A stretch of 64,000 bases of DNA from CAVZYN01 sp963779515 (GCA_963779515.1 CAVZYN010000002.1:1-64000); one strand, 5' to 3'; shown: positions 16,917 through 26,668, counted from the stretch's first letter. Numbers and translations are program-made. Notes: generated from the sequence alone by a model not told the origin.

Positions 16917-18413
16917 TCACTTCAGCCGCTTGCCAAGGCTGAAGATGGCCGCGACAGGTATAACAAAGCCGAGCACAGTCGCGACAACCACAAGTGTGGG
17001 CAAGTTGGTGTAGTCACCCCGCGTGACCGGCCAGGCCAGCGTTAGATACTTTGTCAGGAGCTGCCCTGCGACCAGTGCAAGGTTCATGAGCGAGGCCATC
17101 AATGCGAACCATGTTGCACGGTAGCTTGCCGGCGCATTGATGGCGACGAGCGTGAGCAATGGAATCATGCTGAGCTGAGCCAGCGGCGATTGCGCGGCTG
17201 CATCGAAGAGCGCGATGCCTTGCGCGCCAATCCCGAACAGCCGCTCCGTAACCTTATGTCCTTCGAAGACCAGCATGAGGGTTGGGAGCGCGAGGATGGT
17301 GCCAATGATTGTGATCCATAACATTACGCGCACAGCATCCTGCCGCGTGACGTCATTGGCGAGCATCCACAGCGACACAAGGCCGATGGTGGCGCCAATT
17401 TGGGCGAGTTTGCCCTGGAAGAGTTCGTCGAATTTCAGCACGTCGATGGCGAACCATGTGTAGCCCTCGCCGACACCCGGTGCCATCCGGAAGGCAAAGA
17501 TCACAAACGCGGTGAAGGCCAACCGCCGCCGAAGGATAGGGTCAAGTCCTCCGGTGATACGGTTGAGCATCCAGAGGATCACCGCCAGCGTGAGACAAAA
17601 GACAAGCTCTTGGCCACCGGTCAAATCAAGGAGACCTATACCGACCGTGACCAATCCAAAGGCGATGCCGCCGCCCAGAATGGTCCAATCGGTGGGGCGG
17701 CTCTCAGAGGTTTCGAGTTTTACGAACATGGCGCCAAGGATCGATACCAGCGGGATCGACAGTCCAATTAGAAAAACTGTCGAGTAGGGGAGGTACTTGG
17801 CGAGTACGCCGCCGAGGCCCGAGGTCGCAAGGATGCCGAACGAGAGCGCGAGGCGGCCGAGGACCTGCACCATGCCGAGATCGCGTTCAATGTCGGTTGC
17901 CGGCCGTGGCGTTCCATCGGCTGAGACGCGCTCGACGACTTCGGTACTCATGGCGTCGGCAACGACATCCTGAATGACAAAACCAAAGACGCTGAGCAGT
18001 GACGCGATGATGTAAAGAGTTCCGGGTTTGGCGAACGTAATCCCACGGCCTGCCGCGCTGGCGAGCAACAGCATGCTCGCGGCCACCAAACTGGCCCCCA
18101 GGTAGACGTAGACGCGACGCCGTGATCCGAAGATCGCGATGGTGTCGACAAGTTCGCCAAAAACCACCTTGGCGGTCCACGGCAAGGCGAGCCAGACGCC
18201 GAGCGCTGCCAGATGTTCCGGTTGCAGGCTCGTCAGATCCTTGCGTACCCAAAACGTCGAGGCGACACCGATGAGGCCGCTTGCGCCATAGGCAAAGTAG
18301 ATCATCAGCAAGGGCAAGTAGCGTATGCGGCACGCCTTGATCGGTGTCCACAACGCGCGCTCGAGCTTTTCACGCACGGTCATGCCAGCCGCCGAGGTCG
18401 TTTCGCCTTGCAT
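16917..18413 (-). CDS. MFS-type transporter (BT1/FBT-like)
   Basis: About 498 residues with 12 or more hydrophobic helices. The stretch SVFGFVIQDVVADAMSTEVVE carries the QDVVADA signature I associate with BT1/folate-biopterin-type MFS carriers; the substrate cannot be read from sequence. The start is ATG 18413, with GAGAG upstream, 14 bases after the stop of the acyl-activating enzyme, so the two form an operon. An MFS carrier beside an acyl-ACP synthetase recalls LplT-Aas, the lysophospholipid import and repair pair, but the resemblance rests on context. Confidence 0.75.
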   Translation of the reverse strand: MQGETTSAAGMTVREKLERALWTPIKACRIRYLPLLMIYFAYGASGLIGVASTFWVRKDLTSLQPEHLAALGVWLALPWTAKVVFGELVDTIAIFGSRRRVYVYLGASLVAASMLLLASAAGRGITFAKPGTLYIIASLLSVFGFVIQDVVADAMSTEVVERVSADGTPRPATDIERDLGMVQVLGRLALSFGILATSGLGGVLAKYLPYSTVFLIGLSIPLVSILGAMFVKLETSESRPTDWTILGGGIAFGLVTVGIGLLDLTGGQELVFCLTLAVILWMLNRITGGLDPILRRRLAFTAFVIFAFRMAPGVGEGYTWFAIDVLKFDELFQGKLAQIGATIGLVSLWMLANDVTRQDAVRVMLWITIIGTILALPTLMLVFEGHKVTERLFGIGAQGIALFDAAAQSPLAQLSMIPLLTLVAINAPASYRATWFALMASLMNLALVAGQLLTKYLTLAWPVTRGDYTNLPTLVVVATVLGFVIPVAAIFSLGKRLK

Positions 18414-18427
18414 CACTATCTCTCGCG

Positions 18428-20014
18428 TTATGCGCCGGCGAGCGTATCTTGGAGCAGTTCGCGCGTCGCCTGGAAGTCGACCTTGCCAGAGGCCAGCACA
18501 GGAATTTGCGGTACAGGAATTATCGTGCGGGGAACCCAGAGTTCCGGCATGCCCTGTGCCCGGGCATGCTTTTGCAGCGAGTCGCGGTCGGCTCCAACCT
18601 TGTCGGTCACGAGGATTAGTTGCTCGCCCTTCCTGGGATCGGATACGTTGATGACAACATGGTTCGAGTCCGGCCAAAGCGCACTCACCATGGCCTCGAC
18701 GGCGGCAAGCGACACCATCTCACCGCCGAGTTTGGCGAACCGCTTGGCGCGGCCCTTGATCGACACAAGCCCGCGCTCGTCGATCTCGACGATATCGCCA
18801 GTGTCGTGCCAGCCGTCTTTGGCCGGCACCAGCACGCCAGGCTGGTCTGCGAGGATATAGCCCGCCATCACGTTGGGACCGCGAACCACGAGGCGCCCGC
18901 CCACGGTGATACCATCGACGGGTTCCAGGCGGGACACAATGCCGGGGAGCAAGGCGCCGACAGTGCCGTCCTTCTCCCGTCCGGGAATGTTGCAGGCCAA
19001 GACAGGGGAGCATTCCGTCGCGCCATAGCCTTCCAGGATCTTGGTGCCAGCCTTGGAATACATGGCGCGGGTGGCGTCTTTGACCTTTTCTGCGCCCGCG
19101 ATCACGAACCGGATGGTCGCCATGGCGCCGGGTTCGGCTGCGCGTGCGTAGCCCTGCAAGAACGTATCCGTCGAAAACAAGACCGTCGCCTTGGCGTCGG
19201 CGATCAGCTTTGGGATTTCGCGATAGTGCAAGGGGCTCGGGTATAGAATGAGCCTCATACCGCTGAGCAGTGGCATGAGGGTGCCAGCGGTCAGACCGAA
19301 CGAGTGAAACATCGGTAGTGGGTTCACGACGGTATCAGCCGGCCCCAGGTGGCCGTCGGCGTGGGCAAAGATCTGCCTCGCATTGGATACGAGGTTTGTA
19401 TTCGTGAGCACGACGCCCTTGGGGACGCCCTCTGTGCCCGAGGTATAGAGCATGATGGCGGGTTGATCGGGCGCCAGCGCGTAGCGCCGGTGCACGCGGT
19501 TTGCGAGTTTCGATTGAATGATGCCGCTGATCTTTTCCTTGAGGCCGATCTCTTTGCGCACGTCTTCAAGATAGACGATCGAGACCTTGCGCCCGGGAGC
19601 GTGCTCGATGTCGGCAAGCGCTGCGACGGTATCGGTCAATTTTGCCGTATCGACGAAGCGGCGGGACGTCAGGATGGTGCGCATCGCCCCGGTTTGAACC
19701 GCAGATCTGAGGTTGCGTACGCCCGACGAGAAGTTGAGCATCGCGGGGATGCGGCCGAAGGCATTGAGTCCGAAGAGGACCACGGCGAGACCCGTGACGT
19801 TGGGGAGGAGCACTCCGACTGTTTCCGATCGGCGGGTCCGGGCGGCAAGACGTCCACCCAACACCATGCTGCCCAAGATCAAGCGACCGTATGTCAGCGG
19901 TTGGCGGTCGGTGTCCTCGAGGATCTGCTTGTCCGCACCGTGGGTCCGGGCAGCCGATAGCAGGGCGGCAAACAAAGTGGTTCTTGCGGCGACGGGGTCA
20001 AACGGTTGGGGCAT
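18428..20014 (-). CDS. AMP-forming acyl-CoA/acyl-ACP synthetase
   Basis: Adenylating enzyme of the ANL superfamily, about 528 residues. Motifs: the P-loop YTSGTEGVPKGVVLTNTN, EGYGATECSPV, and the hinge region DTGDIVEIDERGLVSIKGR with the C-terminal catalytic Lys in LASGKVDF. The sequence resembles the synthetase half of Aas (2-acyl-glycerophosphoethanolamine acyltransferase/acyl-ACP synthetase), but no PlsC-like acyltransferase domain is present. The start is ATG 20014; open frame continues upstream without a better start. It precedes the MFS gene in a two-gene operon. Likely substrate: a fatty acid. Confidence 0.85.
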   Translation of the reverse strand: MPQPFDPVAARTTLFAALLSAARTHGADKQILEDTDRQPLTYGRLILGSMVLGGRLAARTRRSETVGVLLPNVTGLAVVLFGLNAFGRIPAMLNFSSGVRNLRSAVQTGAMRTILTSRRFVDTAKLTDTVAALADIEHAPGRKVSIVYLEDVRKEIGLKEKISGIIQSKLANRVHRRYALAPDQPAIMLYTSGTEGVPKGVVLTNTNLVSNARQIFAHADGHLGPADTVVNPLPMFHSFGLTAGTLMPLLSGMRLILYPSPLHYREIPKLIADAKATVLFSTDTFLQGYARAAEPGAMATIRFVIAGAEKVKDATRAMYSKAGTKILEGYGATECSPVLACNIPGREKDGTVGALLPGIVSRLEPVDGITVGGRLVVRGPNVMAGYILADQPGVLVPAKDGWHDTGDIVEIDERGLVSIKGRAKRFAKLGGEMVSLAAVEAMVSALWPDSNHVVINVSDPRKGEQLILVTDKVGADRDSLQKHARAQGMPELWVPRTIIPVPQIPVLASGKVDFQATRELLQDTLAGA

Positions 20015-20178
20015 GGCGCATCCGGAGCACTCTAAGCGCGGACAGTGCCGCGTCCTGACGGCAAGTGCAATGGCAACCCGGATTTGCGGCAAATTCGATA
20101 AAATTATCGAGGCTTCATTTACGAGATTGCAGGACGCTTCTGTCTATCCTCTGAAACCAATTGTTAATGGAGGCTGGC

Positions 20179-21933
20179 GTGCGTAACTCGAGCATGCGGG
20201 ATGTGGGGCAGCGGTTCCTTGCCGGATTTCAAGGATCGGCCAAGCGGTTCCAATCGGACGACCGCGGGGTGACCGCCGTTGTGTTCGCGATCATTTTTTC
20301 CGTCATGATCTTGGCGGCAGGAGTCGCGATCGACTACGGCCGCACCATGACCTCCATGGCACGTACGCAGAATGCGCTCGATACCGCCACTCTCGCTGCG
20401 TCCACGAAGCTCGGGACCGAAAACCAGGACGTCGAGGGAAAAGCGATCGCGCAGGCATTCTTCGATGCCAACACGCAGAAGCTCAGGACGAAGAGCGAGC
20501 TTCAGAGTTTCGAGATGGACAGCACAAAGGGTGAAGTGCGCGCCACGGCGAAGGGTAGTGTTGTGGCATCTCTGTTGAAGGCTGCCGGCTTCGATAAGCT
20601 CGGCTACAACACCAAGTCGAAGATTGCCCGTGGCAACCAAAATATCGAGGTTGCGCTGGTTCTCGACAACTCGGGCTCGATGGCCTCGTCGATGGGGTCA
20701 CTCAAGACCGCTGCAACGAATCTCACGACGACGCTGTTTGCTGGAGCCGAAGGTTCTGAGCGCGTGCGGCTCTCGGTCGTGCCTTTTGCGGCGTCGGTCA
20801 ACGTCGGGCCGGACATGAAAGACTCGGGCTGGATCGACAAGACGGGCGCATCGTCGCTGCACGCGCCGGGGTTGATGTACGACAAGCCGATTTCGCGGTT
20901 CGACCTCTTCGCTTCAGTTGGCGTTCCGTGGATGGGTTGCGTTGAAGCCCGGCCGGCGCCGCACGATACGTCGGACACGCCATCGGGATCTGGCGACACG
21001 ATGTTTGTGCCGATGTTTGCTCCCGATGAGCCCGATGGCGGAACGAACGATAACCCGATCAATGATGGTCTCAAGTTGGATAGTCACATTCCGCGGAACT
21101 CAAGCAACGTTCGCGTCCGCGATGACAATGCGGGATCGAACGCTACAACAGCGGAAGTGTACGGGAACAACTATCTGTGGGATCATCCCGAGTCCTGCCG
21201 TCCACTCGTGTGCGTGGTACCGAATTCACGTGGCGGATGCAGGACATGGGGGCGCCCTGCTCCGTCCCCGATCACGGCGAGTGTGGCTCAAGCGCGGACC
21301 TGCAAGTATACTCAGCCAACGCTGACCGTTATGCAGTCAACCATGTCCGACAGCGAGTTAACGTCGGGCAAGCGTGGTCCGAATGTCGGCTGCTCGACGT
21401 CCAAGGTTCTTCCATTGACGGCGACCAAAACCGAAGTCGATGCCGCCATCAATGCGATGCGTGCCGACGGGAATACCAATACTGTCGAGGGTTTTATGTG
21501 GGGCTGGCGTACGCTGTCACCCGAGCCGCCATTCACTGAAGGACGGCCATACAGCACCGAGGATAGCCAGAAGATCATGATCGTCATGACCGATGGCGAA
21601 AACAATCTTCCCTTCAAGTCTACCCACAATAAGTCCGGGTATGCTGCGTTCGGTTATGGCGCACAGGGCCGCCTTGGTACAACCCACTCGACGGCTGCAT
21701 ACCGGGCAGCGCTCGATCAGAAACTCCTGGAAGCCTGTTCCAACGCGAAGGCAAAGAACATCAAGATCTATACGATCGCCTTCCGGCTGGAGAACGATCC
21801 GGCGACGCGTAGCTTGCTCAGCCAGTGCGCTACGTCGACGTCAGAGGCCCACGTGGCGAGTGACAACGCCGGCCTGATCTCCGTTTTCCAAGGGATTGGC
21901 CGCGATGTTTCGAAGTTGCGCATCGCCGGCTGA
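20179..21933 (+). CDS. TadG-like pilus-assembly protein with vWA domain
   Basis: About 584 residues. The N-terminal segment DDRGVTAVVFAIIFSVMILA is the TadE/TadG-type pilin-like helix, followed by ALDTATLAAS. A von Willebrand A domain starts at about 160 with the MIDAS motif DNSGSM and continues through IMIVMTDGEN. The middle insert (about 230-400) is rich in Asp, Asn and Pro and has several Cys. The GTG at 20179 has TGGAGG five bases upstream and is preferred over the TTG at 20161. Such proteins are anchored in the inner membrane and face the periplasm. It precedes a secretin and CpaD but no Tad motor genes are nearby. Confidence 0.8.
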   Translation: MRNSSMRDVGQRFLAGFQGSAKRFQSDDRGVTAVVFAIIFSVMILAAGVAIDYGRTMTSMARTQNALDTATLAASTKLGTENQDVEGKAIAQAFFDANTQKLRTKSELQSFEMDSTKGEVRATAKGSVVASLLKAAGFDKLGYNTKSKIARGNQNIEVALVLDNSGSMASSMGSLKTAATNLTTTLFAGAEGSERVRLSVVPFAASVNVGPDMKDSGWIDKTGASSLHAPGLMYDKPISRFDLFASVGVPWMGCVEARPAPHDTSDTPSGSGDTMFVPMFAPDEPDGGTNDNPINDGLKLDSHIPRNSSNVRVRDDNAGSNATTAEVYGNNYLWDHPESCRPLVCVVPNSRGGCRTWGRPAPSPITASVAQARTCKYTQPTLTVMQSTMSDSELTSGKRGPNVGCSTSKVLPLTATKTEVDAAINAMRADGNTNTVEGFMWGWRTLSPEPPFTEGRPYSTEDSQKIMIVMTDGENNLPFKSTHNKSGYAAFGYGAQGRLGTTHSTAAYRAALDQKLLEACSNAKAKNIKIYTIAFRLENDPATRSLLSQCATSTSEAHVASDNAGLISVFQGIGRDVSKLRIAG

Positions 21934-21982
21934 GCCCGCCTAGGCGGCGCGGCGACACAGCCGACGAAGCTATCCACATCAG

Positions 21983-22017
21983 CACACCCGCGCGCGTCGA
22001 GCGTTGCGGGTGTGTTT
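21983..22017 (+). terminator. Rho-independent terminator after the TadG-like gene
   Basis: Perfect 9-bp stem CACACCCGC (21983-21991) and GCGGGTGTG (22006-22014) followed by a T-rich run (TTTCGTTTTT). Located 50 bp after the stop codon. Confidence 0.7.
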
Positions 22018-22165
22018 CGTTTTTGTGTTCCCGACCATTGGTTTGATTGCCGGTTCCGGGCCAAACGTCATGGCGGCATGATGACAAGCGACGGCGCATA
22101 AGTCGCCTGACAAGCTGTGGATGACTTGGGGATTACCACACCCCCGTTGCGAGAAAACTTGGATG

Positions 22166-22234
22166 AGCCGACCCGATCGACGAGTATCGGGACACTGTAG
22201 TTCCGCGTTTGGTGTGGGGGTGCCCGGGTCGGCT
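22166..22234 (+). promoter_or_regulatory. Inverted repeat in the leader of the secretin gene
   Basis: AGCCGACCCG (22166-22175) and CGGGTCGGCT (22225-22234) are perfect 10-bp complements 49 bases apart, ending 40 bases before the secretin start. It could form a long hairpin in the 5' leader or be paired protein sites. No T-run follows, so it is not an obvious terminator. Confidence 0.35.
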
Positions 22235-22274
22235 TGTTCGGCTGCAACGGGCTGTAAGCGGGGTTAGTACAGTC

Positions 22275-23792
22275 ATGGTCTGCTTCGGCGTTTTTCGCGC
22301 GATAACGCGCTCATTTCTCGTGGTTGGTCTTGCGACCGCCGGCTCTCTGCTGATGTCAGGAGGTGCTTCGGCGCAAGGTCCCGGCCGGGATCTCGTGGTG
22401 ACGGATCCGCAGCACCGGAATCTCATCACTATACCGCCCGGGACCCGGTTCCCGATCACACGGCGTATCACAATTGGCCTCGACAAGTCGGTTCTGATCG
22501 AGATGCCGGCCGACATGAGCAATGTCCTCGTGTCGAATCCTGAAGTGATGGACGCCGTCGTGCAATCGTCGCGGCAAGTTTATCTGCTCGCCAAGGATGC
22601 GGGCGAAGCGAATGCATTCTTCATGGGGCCGGACGGCCAGAAGCTGATGTTCCTCGAGGTCGTAGTGACGCGCGATCTGGCATCGCTGTCGGATGCGCTC
22701 GCGCGCTTGCTGCCGGGCTCCAAAATAAAAGTCGAGAGCGTCGGCGAAAATGTCGTGCTCACCGGCAGCGTATTGACGCCTGTCGACTCCAATCGCGCGG
22801 CGGAACTCGCTGGCCGCTTTGTAAAGAAGAAGGACGCGAAATCTCCAGAGGGCGGGAAGTACGACAACGTCGTCAACATGTTGTCGGTCGCCGCGAAAGA
22901 GCAGGTTCTGTTGCGGGTCCAAGTGGCCGAGATGCAGCGCGATGCCATTCGCCGGTTGGGGGTCAATTGGAATGAGGCGGGCGTCGCCTCCGGCAACTTC
23001 AGCGTATCGAAAATTCTGACGAATGCGTTCTCGGCGACGGCAGGTGCAGCGCCACCATTGACTGCGGGCTTGTTCGCGGATGCGACATGGCGATCAGGCA
23101 CGCAGAGCGTCGCGGCCATTGTGCAGGCGCTCGAACGTGCCGGCCTCATTCGAACGCTTGCCGAACCGAATTTGACGGCTATATCGGGCGAAACCGCGAA
23201 GTTCCTGGCTGGCGGCGAGTTTCCGGTGCCGGTGGCGTCGCAAGATCGACAGATCGCGATCGTCTGGAAGCAATATGGAGTCAGCGTTTCATTTAAGCCG
23301 GTCGTCATGTCCGAAGGCCGGATCAGCTTGGCACTTTCGGCCGAAGTCAGTGAACTCACGAGCGATGGCGCGGTCACGATCAACGATCTTTCGCTGCAGG
23401 CTTTGAAGGTTCGCCGATCCGAGACGACACTGGAACTGCCGAGTGGCGGGACACTTGCGATGGCTGGGCTTTTGTCGGACGAGAGCCGCCAATCGGTCGA
23501 AGGCATGCCGGGCTTGAAGAACTTGCCTGTGCTCGGCGCATTGTTCCGATCAAACGAATACAGGCGACGCGAGAGCGAGCTCGTCATTTTAGTGACGCCG
23601 TATCTCTCGACGCATGCGGCACGCCAGGATTTCGCGCGGCCTGATGGCGGTTATGCGCCCTCGAGTACGCTGCAAGAGTTGTTTCTCGGCCATATCAATC
23701 GCACTTATGGCAAGGGCCGTTTGCCACCGGGCCGCTTCGAAGGCGACTACGGATTTATCATCGATCACCCGGATCCGGGAGTGAAGGGATGA
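22275..23792 (+). CDS. cpaC: Secretin, CpaC/RcpA type
   Basis: Outer-membrane channel of Tad pilus/type II-like systems, about 505 residues. A signal peptide (MVCFGVFRAITRS... to GGASAQ) is followed by an N-terminal pilus/secretin domain (DKSVLIEMPADMSNVLVSNP), a BON-like segment (about 145-190) and the secretin domain with LAEPNLTAISGETAKFLAGG and LELPSGGTLAMAGL. It ends ELVILVTPYL plus a C-terminal tail. The ATG at 22275 gives a clean signal peptide. The stop overlaps the cpaD start by four bases. Confidence 0.9.
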   Translation: MVCFGVFRAITRSFLVVGLATAGSLLMSGGASAQGPGRDLVVTDPQHRNLITIPPGTRFPITRRITIGLDKSVLIEMPADMSNVLVSNPEVMDAVVQSSRQVYLLAKDAGEANAFFMGPDGQKLMFLEVVVTRDLASLSDALARLLPGSKIKVESVGENVVLTGSVLTPVDSNRAAELAGRFVKKKDAKSPEGGKYDNVVNMLSVAAKEQVLLRVQVAEMQRDAIRRLGVNWNEAGVASGNFSVSKILTNAFSATAGAAPPLTAGLFADATWRSGTQSVAAIVQALERAGLIRTLAEPNLTAISGETAKFLAGGEFPVPVASQDRQIAIVWKQYGVSVSFKPVVMSEGRISLALSAEVSELTSDGAVTINDLSLQALKVRRSETTLELPSGGTLAMAGLLSDESRQSVEGMPGLKNLPVLGALFRSNEYRRRESELVILVTPYLSTHAARQDFARPDGGYAPSSTLQELFLGHINRTYGKGRLPPGRFEGDYGFIIDHPDPGVKG

Positions 23793-24505
23793 CACGCACC
23801 ATGCCCCGTTTTACCCGAATGATTGCAATCGGCTCACTCTCAGTTGGCGCTGTGGCCTTCAGTGGATGTGATCATCCGAAGCTGACCAATGCGGTCGCGA
23901 TCGATATGAACAATCCCGAACGCAGCCATCGCGTGCACTTCTCGACGCAACGGGAGGTGCTCGAGGTCGAGATGCCGTCAGCCGCCGAAGGACTGAGTGC
24001 CAACCAGCAGACTGACGTGGTGCGGTTCTTGGATCGGTATCGCCGGGATGCTCGAGGCAAGCTCGCCATATCGGTGCCGGCGGGGGCGCGGGCGAATGCA
24101 GGGGCGGCGCGGGCAATCCTGAGTATCCAGGCGGCCGTGGCAGACGCTGGCGTCGACTACAAAATGGTGACGACGGCACGGCACGGCCGCAGCGGCGGGC
24201 AGAACGTCAGTTTAGCCTATGATCGCGTGACCTCAGAACTCCCGACCTGCGATCGCTGGCCTGAAGATATCGGCCAGAACGAGGAGCGGTTGCCGACACC
24301 TAACTTTGGTTGCTCGACGCAGCGAAACATCGCTTTGATGGTCAACAATCCGCGTGATCTGATCAAGCCACAGCCGGAGGATGTCAGATCTTCAGAGCGA
24401 CGTTCCGTCAGCTGGGCAAAGTATGTCAAGAACGGTGGAGCGGAAGCGCTGAAGAGCAACGAATTGCCGACTGGCGTCGTCAACACTGGCGTCCCGCCGA
24501 AGTGA
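23789..24505 (+). CDS. cpaD: CpaD-type Tad pilus lipoprotein
   Basis: 238 residues. N-terminal signal with a lipobox-like FSGC at about residues 24-27, so probably an outer-membrane lipoprotein. The family pattern is visible: LDRYRRDARGKLAISVP, the two Cys near 175 and 195 (LPTCDRWP; NFGCSTQRNIALMV) and NPRDLIKPQP. CpaD partners the CpaC secretin, immediately upstream and overlapping. The gene ends three bases from the convergent gene at 24509. Other cpa/tad genes (CpaA, B, E, F, TadBC, Flp pilin) are absent from the window. Confidence 0.88.
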   Translation: MTRTMPRFTRMIAIGSLSVGAVAFSGCDHPKLTNAVAIDMNNPERSHRVHFSTQREVLEVEMPSAAEGLSANQQTDVVRFLDRYRRDARGKLAISVPAGARANAGAARAILSIQAAVADAGVDYKMVTTARHGRSGGQNVSLAYDRVTSELPTCDRWPEDIGQNEERLPTPNFGCSTQRNIALMVNNPRDLIKPQPEDVRSSERRSVSWAKYVKNGGAEALKSNELPTGVVNTGVPPK

Positions 24506-24508
24506 TTA

Positions 24509-26668
24509 TCATCGTCCTTCGCGCCACCAGGCGAGGGCGACGAGGGCGAGAAGGAGCGAGAGCGCGAGCAGCCCATTGAACATCGGTGTCAGCTTGACGC
24601 CGCGTGTGACGTAGGCCTCTCGGTCCTTCAAGCCGAGCCAGTTCGAGCCGGCGAGAACAGTGGCATTCGAGAGCATCGAAACGCGCGGGACGTCGACTGA
24701 CGATAGACTTGCGCCCGAGAAGAGACCGCCGCCGCGCGTCCAGAACGTGCCGCCACCGGTCGATTCGATCAGCGGCTTCAGCTTTTCATCCGTTGCCGTG
24801 ACTTCGTTCATTTCGCGCGCATCTTCGATTCCCGCGTGGGCGACGGCTGTCAGGGGACCTGACGTCGAGGTTGTCTGGAGTTTGTAGAGGCCGGGCAGTT
24901 TGACATCGACGGTTGATTTCCAGACCCCGGCGCCGGCGGGTTCGAGGGTGACATTCGAGGACTCGCCGCCGGGTGCGGAGATCGATACCGCGTTGACACT
25001 TGTCTCCATGGAGCGGCGCTCGACCGTCAGCTTGAAACCCTTGGCGGAGGCGATCAGGCGCTCCTCTTCGAGGTCGGGTTCTTTCATCAGCCAGTGGGAC
25101 AGGCGGCGAAGAAGGTCGGTGTGAGGGCCGCCGCCATCGTAGCCGCGAGCCCAAAGCCAAGCATGGTCGGATGTCAGCAAGGCGACGCGTCCGCGGCCCT
25201 TGCGATCAAGGACGAGCAGCGGGCGTTCGTCGGCACCACTCATGACCGTGCGCCCGCGCGTTGGTGTAACGTCGACCTGGCGGAACCATTTGCCCCACGT
25301 AGGTGGCGTTGCAGTCGTGGCGGGCTGTCCTGCTGCCGCGGTCTGGCCGGGATCGCCGCTGCCGGGAAGGCCGCGCGTGACGGGGTGTTTGATGCCGTCG
25401 CCGGAGAGCTTTGCCTTGAAGGCGCGTTCGATCAGACGGCCGGTCGGCATCGCGGGCAGCACGGTTGCCAGGGGCGTGCGCGAGAGGCTCGCGGGGCCGG
25501 CATAGTCGTCGCCGGCGGCGACCATCAGCGCGCCACCCTGTTCCACATAACGCGCGATGTTGTCGTAGTAGATGAGGCTCAGAATGTCACGATGCTGATA
25601 GCGGTCGAAGATGATGAGGTCGAAATCCTTGATCTTCTCGGAGAAGAGTTCGCGCGTCGGGAACGGGATCAGGGAGAGCTGATTGATTGGGGTTGTATCT
25701 TGCTTCTGCGGCGGGCGCAGAATCGTGAAGTGAACGAGATCGACGGCGGCATCCGACTTCAACAGATTGCGCCATGTGCGTTCGCCTGCATGGGGTTCGC
25801 CCGACACGAGCAACACTCGCAGATTTTCACGTACGCCTTCGGCGGCGACGACGACACGGTTGTTGGCCGCTGTCAGTTCGCCTTCGGCGGTGGCAAGTTC
25901 AATTTCGACGATGTTTTGTCCGGCGTGCGGGAACGGCATTGGCAGCGTCACTGGGCGGCCAATGACGGCTGAGCGTGTCTCGTCGGGGCGCCCCTCGCGG
26001 CGGACCCGCAGCGAGACTGTCTCGCCGGCGCGGCCACGGCGGCCGGTCTCGACAACGCGAAGTTCGATGTCGCGGGTCGAGCCGACGATGCCATACTTGG
26101 GAGCGGTGATGACTTCAATGCGGCGGTCGAACTCATCGGGGCGGCCGGTCAGGAGCGCGTGGATCGGCGCATCGAAGCCGAGCGCGGCGGCGGATTTCGG
26201 GATGTCATGAACTTGGCCGTCGGTCACCAGGATGACGCCGGCGAGGCGATCCGGCGGGGTGTTGGCGAGCGCGCGATTGACGTCGGCAAAGAGGGTCGTG
26301 CCGGATGCCGCCTCGCCGGTTGGACGCGACGAGTTTACCCAACGCACTTGCACGTTCGGGATCGCGGCGAGTTTTGCTTCAAGATCCTTGCGTATGGCGT
26401 CGCTCTGCTCCGGCCGGCCGGCGATCGATTGGCTGGCGCTTTCATCGATGACGACAAGAGCGATGTTGGCGAGGCTTTCGCGTTCTTCCTGGCGCAAGGT
26501 GGGGTTGGTAAGCGCCAGCATGAGCGCACCGAGCGACAGCGCACGCAGGGCCGCGCCTCGGGTTCGCCGGAAGAACAGAAGACCGATCAAAAAGGCGCCG
26601 ATGATCGCCGCCGCAAAGAAAAGTGGCTTCGAAATCAGCGGTTGGAAGTCGATGGTCCAGTTGCTCAT
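24509..26668 (-). CDS. Large membrane protein with vWA-like and amidotransferase-like domains
   Basis: 719 residues. Two N-terminal helices (about 12-50) are followed by a vWA-like domain (VVIDESASQS; VILVTDGQVHD, about 75-180), a beta-rich middle, a class I amidotransferase-like part (about 290-460, FDLIIFDRYQHRD and GGALMVAAGDDY) and a C-terminal helix (about 695-715). Last gene of the MoxR/DUF58/DUF4159 operon, eight bases after the upstream gene. The group resembles Bat/aerotolerance-type operons, whose role is probably chaperone or envelope maintenance. Exact function unknown. Confidence 0.7.
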   Translation of the reverse strand: MSNWTIDFQPLISKPLFFAAAIIGAFLIGLLFFRRTRGAALRALSLGALMLALTNPTLRQEERESLANIALVVIDESASQSIAGRPEQSDAIRKDLEAKLAAIPNVQVRWVNSSRPTGEAASGTTLFADVNRALANTPPDRLAGVILVTDGQVHDIPKSAAALGFDAPIHALLTGRPDEFDRRIEVITAPKYGIVGSTRDIELRVVETGRRGRAGETVSLRVRREGRPDETRSAVIGRPVTLPMPFPHAGQNIVEIELATAEGELTAANNRVVVAAEGVRENLRVLLVSGEPHAGERTWRNLLKSDAAVDLVHFTILRPPQKQDTTPINQLSLIPFPTRELFSEKIKDFDLIIFDRYQHRDILSLIYYDNIARYVEQGGALMVAAGDDYAGPASLSRTPLATVLPAMPTGRLIERAFKAKLSGDGIKHPVTRGLPGSGDPGQTAAAGQPATTATPPTWGKWFRQVDVTPTRGRTVMSGADERPLLVLDRKGRGRVALLTSDHAWLWARGYDGGGPHTDLLRRLSHWLMKEPDLEEERLIASAKGFKLTVERRSMETSVNAVSISAPGGESSNVTLEPAGAGVWKSTVDVKLPGLYKLQTTSTSGPLTAVAHAGIEDAREMNEVTATDEKLKPLIESTGGGTFWTRGGGLFSGASLSSVDVPRVSMLSNATVLAGSNWLGLKDREAYVTRGVKLTPMFNGLLALSLLLALVALAWWREGR

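Noticed and set aside
22136..22222. CCACACCCCC and GGTGTGGGGG as a hairpin before the secretin gene
   Set aside because: The two tracts are not reverse complements over a useful length; only the AGCCGACCCG pair is.
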